From contig JBCDBD010000017.1 in the NCBI GenBank assembly GCA_039184335.1, positions 1-64,000 on the forward strand: 64,000 bases of DNA, in the 5' to 3' direction. Of the stretch, positions 61,603-64,000 are shown piece by piece. The stretch is from JBCDBD01 sp039184335 (GTDB taxonomy: Bacteria > Bacteroidota > Bacteroidia > Flavobacteriales > Flavobacteriaceae). Every line of letters begins with the position of its first letter. Within the stretch, counting starts at the first letter, position 1. The position numbers and the translations under genes are program-made. A model generated the notes under the pieces. That model saw only the letters and a program-made list of their open reading frames with translations. It was not told the DNA's origin and searched no databases.

Positions 61603-62679
61603 ATGTCATTACAAAGATTACTTTGCGTACTATTTTTTTTGGGCGTAGCACTGTTGTATGCCCAAGAAAAAAATGACACGCTTTTGATCGGGTACACCCC
61701 AGCGGCCCCATTTATCATTCAAGAAAATGGGTTGCTGCAGGGCATCAACGTTTGGTTGTGGCACAGGGTTGCCGAAGACCTGGACCTGGAATACCGGTTG
61801 GTGCCCATGAATTTTTCAGACATGTTGCATGCTCTGCGCTCTGGGCAGATCGATGTGAGCATCAATCCCTTGACCATTACCGGGGATCGAAGCAAGCACA
61901 TGGAGTTCACCCATTCTTTCTTTGCGTCGCATTCGACGGTATCAGTAGCCCAAAAATCATCATTTCAAAAGATCAAGCAGTTTGTGTCCTCATTTTTCCA
62001 AATCAATTTTTTACGGGGCTTTCTTCTATTGTTCATATTGTTACTCTGTTTTGGGGTATTGGCCTGGCTCTTTGAGCGAAAGAAGAATCCTAGGCATTTT
62101 CGTCCCGGTCATAAGGGTATTTGGGATGGGCTTTGGTGGTCAACGGTCACCCTGACCACGGTGGGCTATGGCGATAAGCACCCAAGAACCCGATTGGGCA
62201 AGATGGTGGCCTTGTGCCTAATGTTCACCGGGTTGCTTTTTGTGTCAGGATTTACCGCAACGATTGCCTCAAGCTTGACCGTGAACCAACTGGCGAACAA
62301 CACCGATGACTTCAGTGCGTTTAAGAACCGTAAGGTGGGTACCGTGCGCAGTTCAGAGACCGAAACTTTTTTGCGGGGCCATTTTTTTAAAGATATTTTG
62401 CTCTATGATGGGGTCGTACCTGGTTTACATGATTTGAGGAAAGGAGATATCGATGCGTTTATCTACGACGAACCCATTTTACAATACCGGATCAAGAAAA
62501 ATGCCGAGCTGCAAAAATTGGAGTTGTTGCCCATAAAATTTGATGTGCAATTCTATGCGTTTGCCCTGGCCAAGAATCGCATGGAACTCGAACAGGCCAT
62601 ATCACAGCGCATACTGGAGATTATGGAGACCCAAGAATGGCAGGTGGTACTTGCCGAATATGGTCTTACCGAGATTTAG
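61603..62679 (+). CDS. GluR0-like ligand-gated potassium channel
   Basis: 358 aa from ATG 61603 (GTG 61591 is an alternative). Signal peptide (LLCVLFFLGVALLYAQ), first half of a periplasmic amino-acid-binding domain (about 25-120), then TM1 (GFLLLFILLLCFGVLAWLF), a pore helix with the potassium filter TTVGYGD (about 185-191), TM2 (MVALCLMFTGLLFVSGF), and the second half of the binding domain (about 245-350). This split arrangement is that of prokaryotic ionotropic glutamate receptors. The gated ion is probably K+; the ligand is unknown. Convergent with the MarR-GNAT gene, stops overlapping by four bases. Confidence 0.88.
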   Translation: MSLQRLLCVLFFLGVALLYAQEKNDTLLIGYTPAAPFIIQENGLLQGINVWLWHRVAEDLDLEYRLVPMNFSDMLHALRSGQIDVSINPLTITGDRSKHMEFTHSFFASHSTVSVAQKSSFQKIKQFVSSFFQINFLRGFLLLFILLLCFGVLAWLFERKKNPRHFRPGHKGIWDGLWWSTVTLTTVGYGDKHPRTRLGKMVALCLMFTGLLFVSGFTATIASSLTVNQLANNTDDFSAFKNRKVGTVRSSETETFLRGHFFKDILLYDGVVPGLHDLRKGDIDAFIYDEPILQYRIKKNAELQKLELLPIKFDVQFYAFALAKNRMELEQAISQRILEIMETQEWQVVLAEYGLTEI

Positions 62680-63638
62680 GTTGCATCTAACCGGAGTTCC
62701 ATCTGAATGTTGCACCGTTCATAGGGTGTCGCAATTCCCGTTACTTTTTTAAATCCCAGTTTATGGTACAGCGCAATGGCCGGTGCCAATCTGGTGTTGC
62801 TTTCAAGAAAGAGGCGTTTAGCCCGCAATGCCTTGGCTTTCGCAATTACGGCCTTGCCCAACAGATAGCCAATACCCTTGCCCTGTGCCTTTGGTGAAAC
62901 CGCCATTTTGGCCAGTTCATACGCATAGCCACCGCGATTTATTTTGAGGAGCGCACATACCCCAACAGCTTCATTTTCGTAAAGGGCGACAAAAATAAAG
63001 CCGCCTTTGTCCAAGATATGGGTTTGGGGGTTTTCCAATGCAATACGGTCGGCCGGCTCTATCTTGAAATAGCGGTTGATCCATGCTTCGTTCAAGGCAC
63101 GAAAGGCGGTTGCATACTTTGGGGAAAAGGCAACGATTTTGGTAAGGGCCATCTCCCGTTTCTTTTTTTGCGCCACCACCCTTTGAAAAAGTGATTTTTG
63201 TTGTAGCAAAAATTCAAACTCCTCCATGGCCAACCAAATATTGTGCTGTGTTTGGCCAAGAGCCTCTTCAATGGCATTGTTCACGTCGGTGTACTGGTGC
63301 TTGATATGCGCTTGTACCTGCATTCCCTTGGCAGAAAGGGCAATATTGTTCTTTCGGCCGTCACTGACATCTTTGGTTTCGATCACCAATCCGTGTGCAG
63401 ACATTTCACGTATGATCTGGATCACCGATGGATGTGAATGCCCAATGTCTTGCGCGATTTCGGTAACCGATTTTGTGGAATGCTGTGTTGAAAGCACATA
63501 AAAAACTGGAAACCACTTGGGTTTCAAGGCTACCCCATACAGTGCATACAGTTGTGCAGCATCTGCAGTAACCGATTCACTCAAGGCCCGCAACCGGGTG
63601 CCCAAGGCAATTTTCCCTACTTTGGCAAAGAAGTCCAT
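62676..63638 (-). CDS. MarR-GNAT fusion protein
   Basis: 320 aa from ATG 63638; the 38 earlier in-frame codons are not family-like. Residues about 1-145 are a MarR winged helix (SVTEIAQDIGHSHPSVIQIIREM); residues about 165-318 are a GNAT acetyltransferase with the CoA loop VSPKAQGKGIGYLLGKA and a final ALYHKLGFKKV. Such bifunctional proteins are found in Bacteroidota; the domain may sense an acetylated ligand or acetylate a target. Its transcription starts close to the partial gene at the window end. Confidence 0.85.
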   Translation of the reverse strand: MDFFAKVGKIALGTRLRALSESVTADAAQLYALYGVALKPKWFPVFYVLSTQHSTKSVTEIAQDIGHSHPSVIQIIREMSAHGLVIETKDVSDGRKNNIALSAKGMQVQAHIKHQYTDVNNAIEEALGQTQHNIWLAMEEFEFLLQQKSLFQRVVAQKKKREMALTKIVAFSPKYATAFRALNEAWINRYFKIEPADRIALENPQTHILDKGGFIFVALYENEAVGVCALLKINRGGYAYELAKMAVSPKAQGKGIGYLLGKAVIAKAKALRAKRLFLESNTRLAPAIALYHKLGFKKVTGIATPYERCNIQMELRLDAT

Positions 63639-63720
63639 ATAAAAGTTATTGTTTACGTAAGTGCTTACTAATATAGTTGAAAAATAATGCAAGACATGTC
63701 CCATAGGGTATTTTAACATG

Positions 63721-64000
63721 CTATCTGTAGCCTTTGACATCGCCCATACCAAGGGTCAAGGGGCCTAGTCGGTGTGATTTGGGCAAAAAAGCACCACTCT
63801 CCGTGGTTTGCCAATCATCCCAACTGGCTTGCAAGCCACCTACAGGAATGATCTTGACCCACATTTCGTAACTTTTGGGGAACCCGTTGGAATCCAACAT
63901 CCACAAATAGCTGTCACCAGGGGTAGTGCCACCTGTGGTATAGGTGACCAAAAGCCCGGTCGAACCATCTTTCAGGATAACCGTGCTTCGTGTGGTACCT
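63721..64000 (-). CDS. Partial gene cut by the window end, hypothetical
   Basis: The frame is open from 64000 to a stop at 63721-63723 (at least 92 residues; the start lies outside). Readable part includes LLVTYTTGGTTPGDSYLWML and KIIPVGGLQASWDDW, ending LGPLTLGMGDVKGYR. It looks like a beta-rich extracytoplasmic protein; no family recognised. The stop is 83 bp upstream of the MarR-GNAT start, same strand. Confidence 0.6.
   Translation of the reverse strand, partial: GTTRSTVILKDGSTGLLVTYTTGGTTPGDSYLWMLDSNGFPKSYEMWVKIIPVGGLQASWDDWQTTESGAFLPKSHRLGPLTLGMGDVKGYR

Overview
The window reads as chromosomal DNA of a marine member of the Flavobacteriaceae (Bacteroidota). Reasons: Bacteroidota-type promoter elements (TTTG/TTG about 18-20 nt before TAnnTTTG), few Shine-Dalgarno sequences, and many families typical of this group (DUF6090, DUF2911, fused alpha/beta 2-oxoacid dehydrogenase E1, HsdR_N-like protein beside holA, outer-membrane barrel proteins ending in Phe). 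No rRNA, tRNA or CRISPR array was seen. Identifications come from reading the proteins by eye; no database search was run.

Layout. Positions 1-4.8 kb look like the end of an integrated mobile element: small HTH-type genes, an 850-bp gap filled by degenerate ~174-bp tandem repeats, and a large serine recombinase whose upstream region is rich in dyads. From 4.87 kb the host chromosome appears to resume: DUF6090 protein, a BtaA-like lipid headgroup transferase divergent from a FemAB/GNAT-like protein, a Crp/Fnr regulator with a dyad operator, an SRPBCC protein, a small nuclease-fold protein, and a 5-oxoproline operon (Nramp-like transporter, pxpA, pxpB, pxpC). 14.9-22.6 kb is the branched-chain amino acid operon ilvD-ilvB-methyltransferase-ilvN-ilvC-ilvA followed by gapN, preceded by what appears to be a complete ribosome-mediated attenuator (leader peptide rich in Ile/Val, protector, antiterminator, terminator). 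24-36 kb holds an LRR protein, a DUF2911 protein, recG, an M1 aminopeptidase overlapping a patatin, and a leftward set of envelope proteins (OmpA-like paralogue, M20 amidohydrolase, DsrE-like protein). 36-47 kb has a UvrD-type helicase, a histidine kinase, a Sua5/YrdC enzyme, an OmpA lipoprotein, a glycosyltransferase, an HsdR_N-like protein, holA, two DoxX proteins flanking a decayed gene, and an AraC regulator with a membrane sensor. 47-57 kb has the fused E1, then uvrA, a LOG-family protein and a barrel protein with a dead M1 domain, reading leftward. 57-64 kb has a nucleoside hydrolase, the DNA-repair-associated pair TIGR03915/TIGR03916 divergent from an XRE-S24 (LexA/CI-like) repressor with four identical-type operators between them, a GluR0-like glutamate-receptor potassium channel, a MarR-GNAT fusion, and a gene cut by the window end.

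The most notable points are the ilv attenuator at 14911-15023, the four-operator S24 repressor/radical-SAM repair module at 60698-60793, the BtaA homologue that lacks its BtaB methyltransferase but faces an acyltransferase-like gene, and an Nramp-fold protein with both metal-binding motifs replaced inside a 5-oxoprolinase operon.
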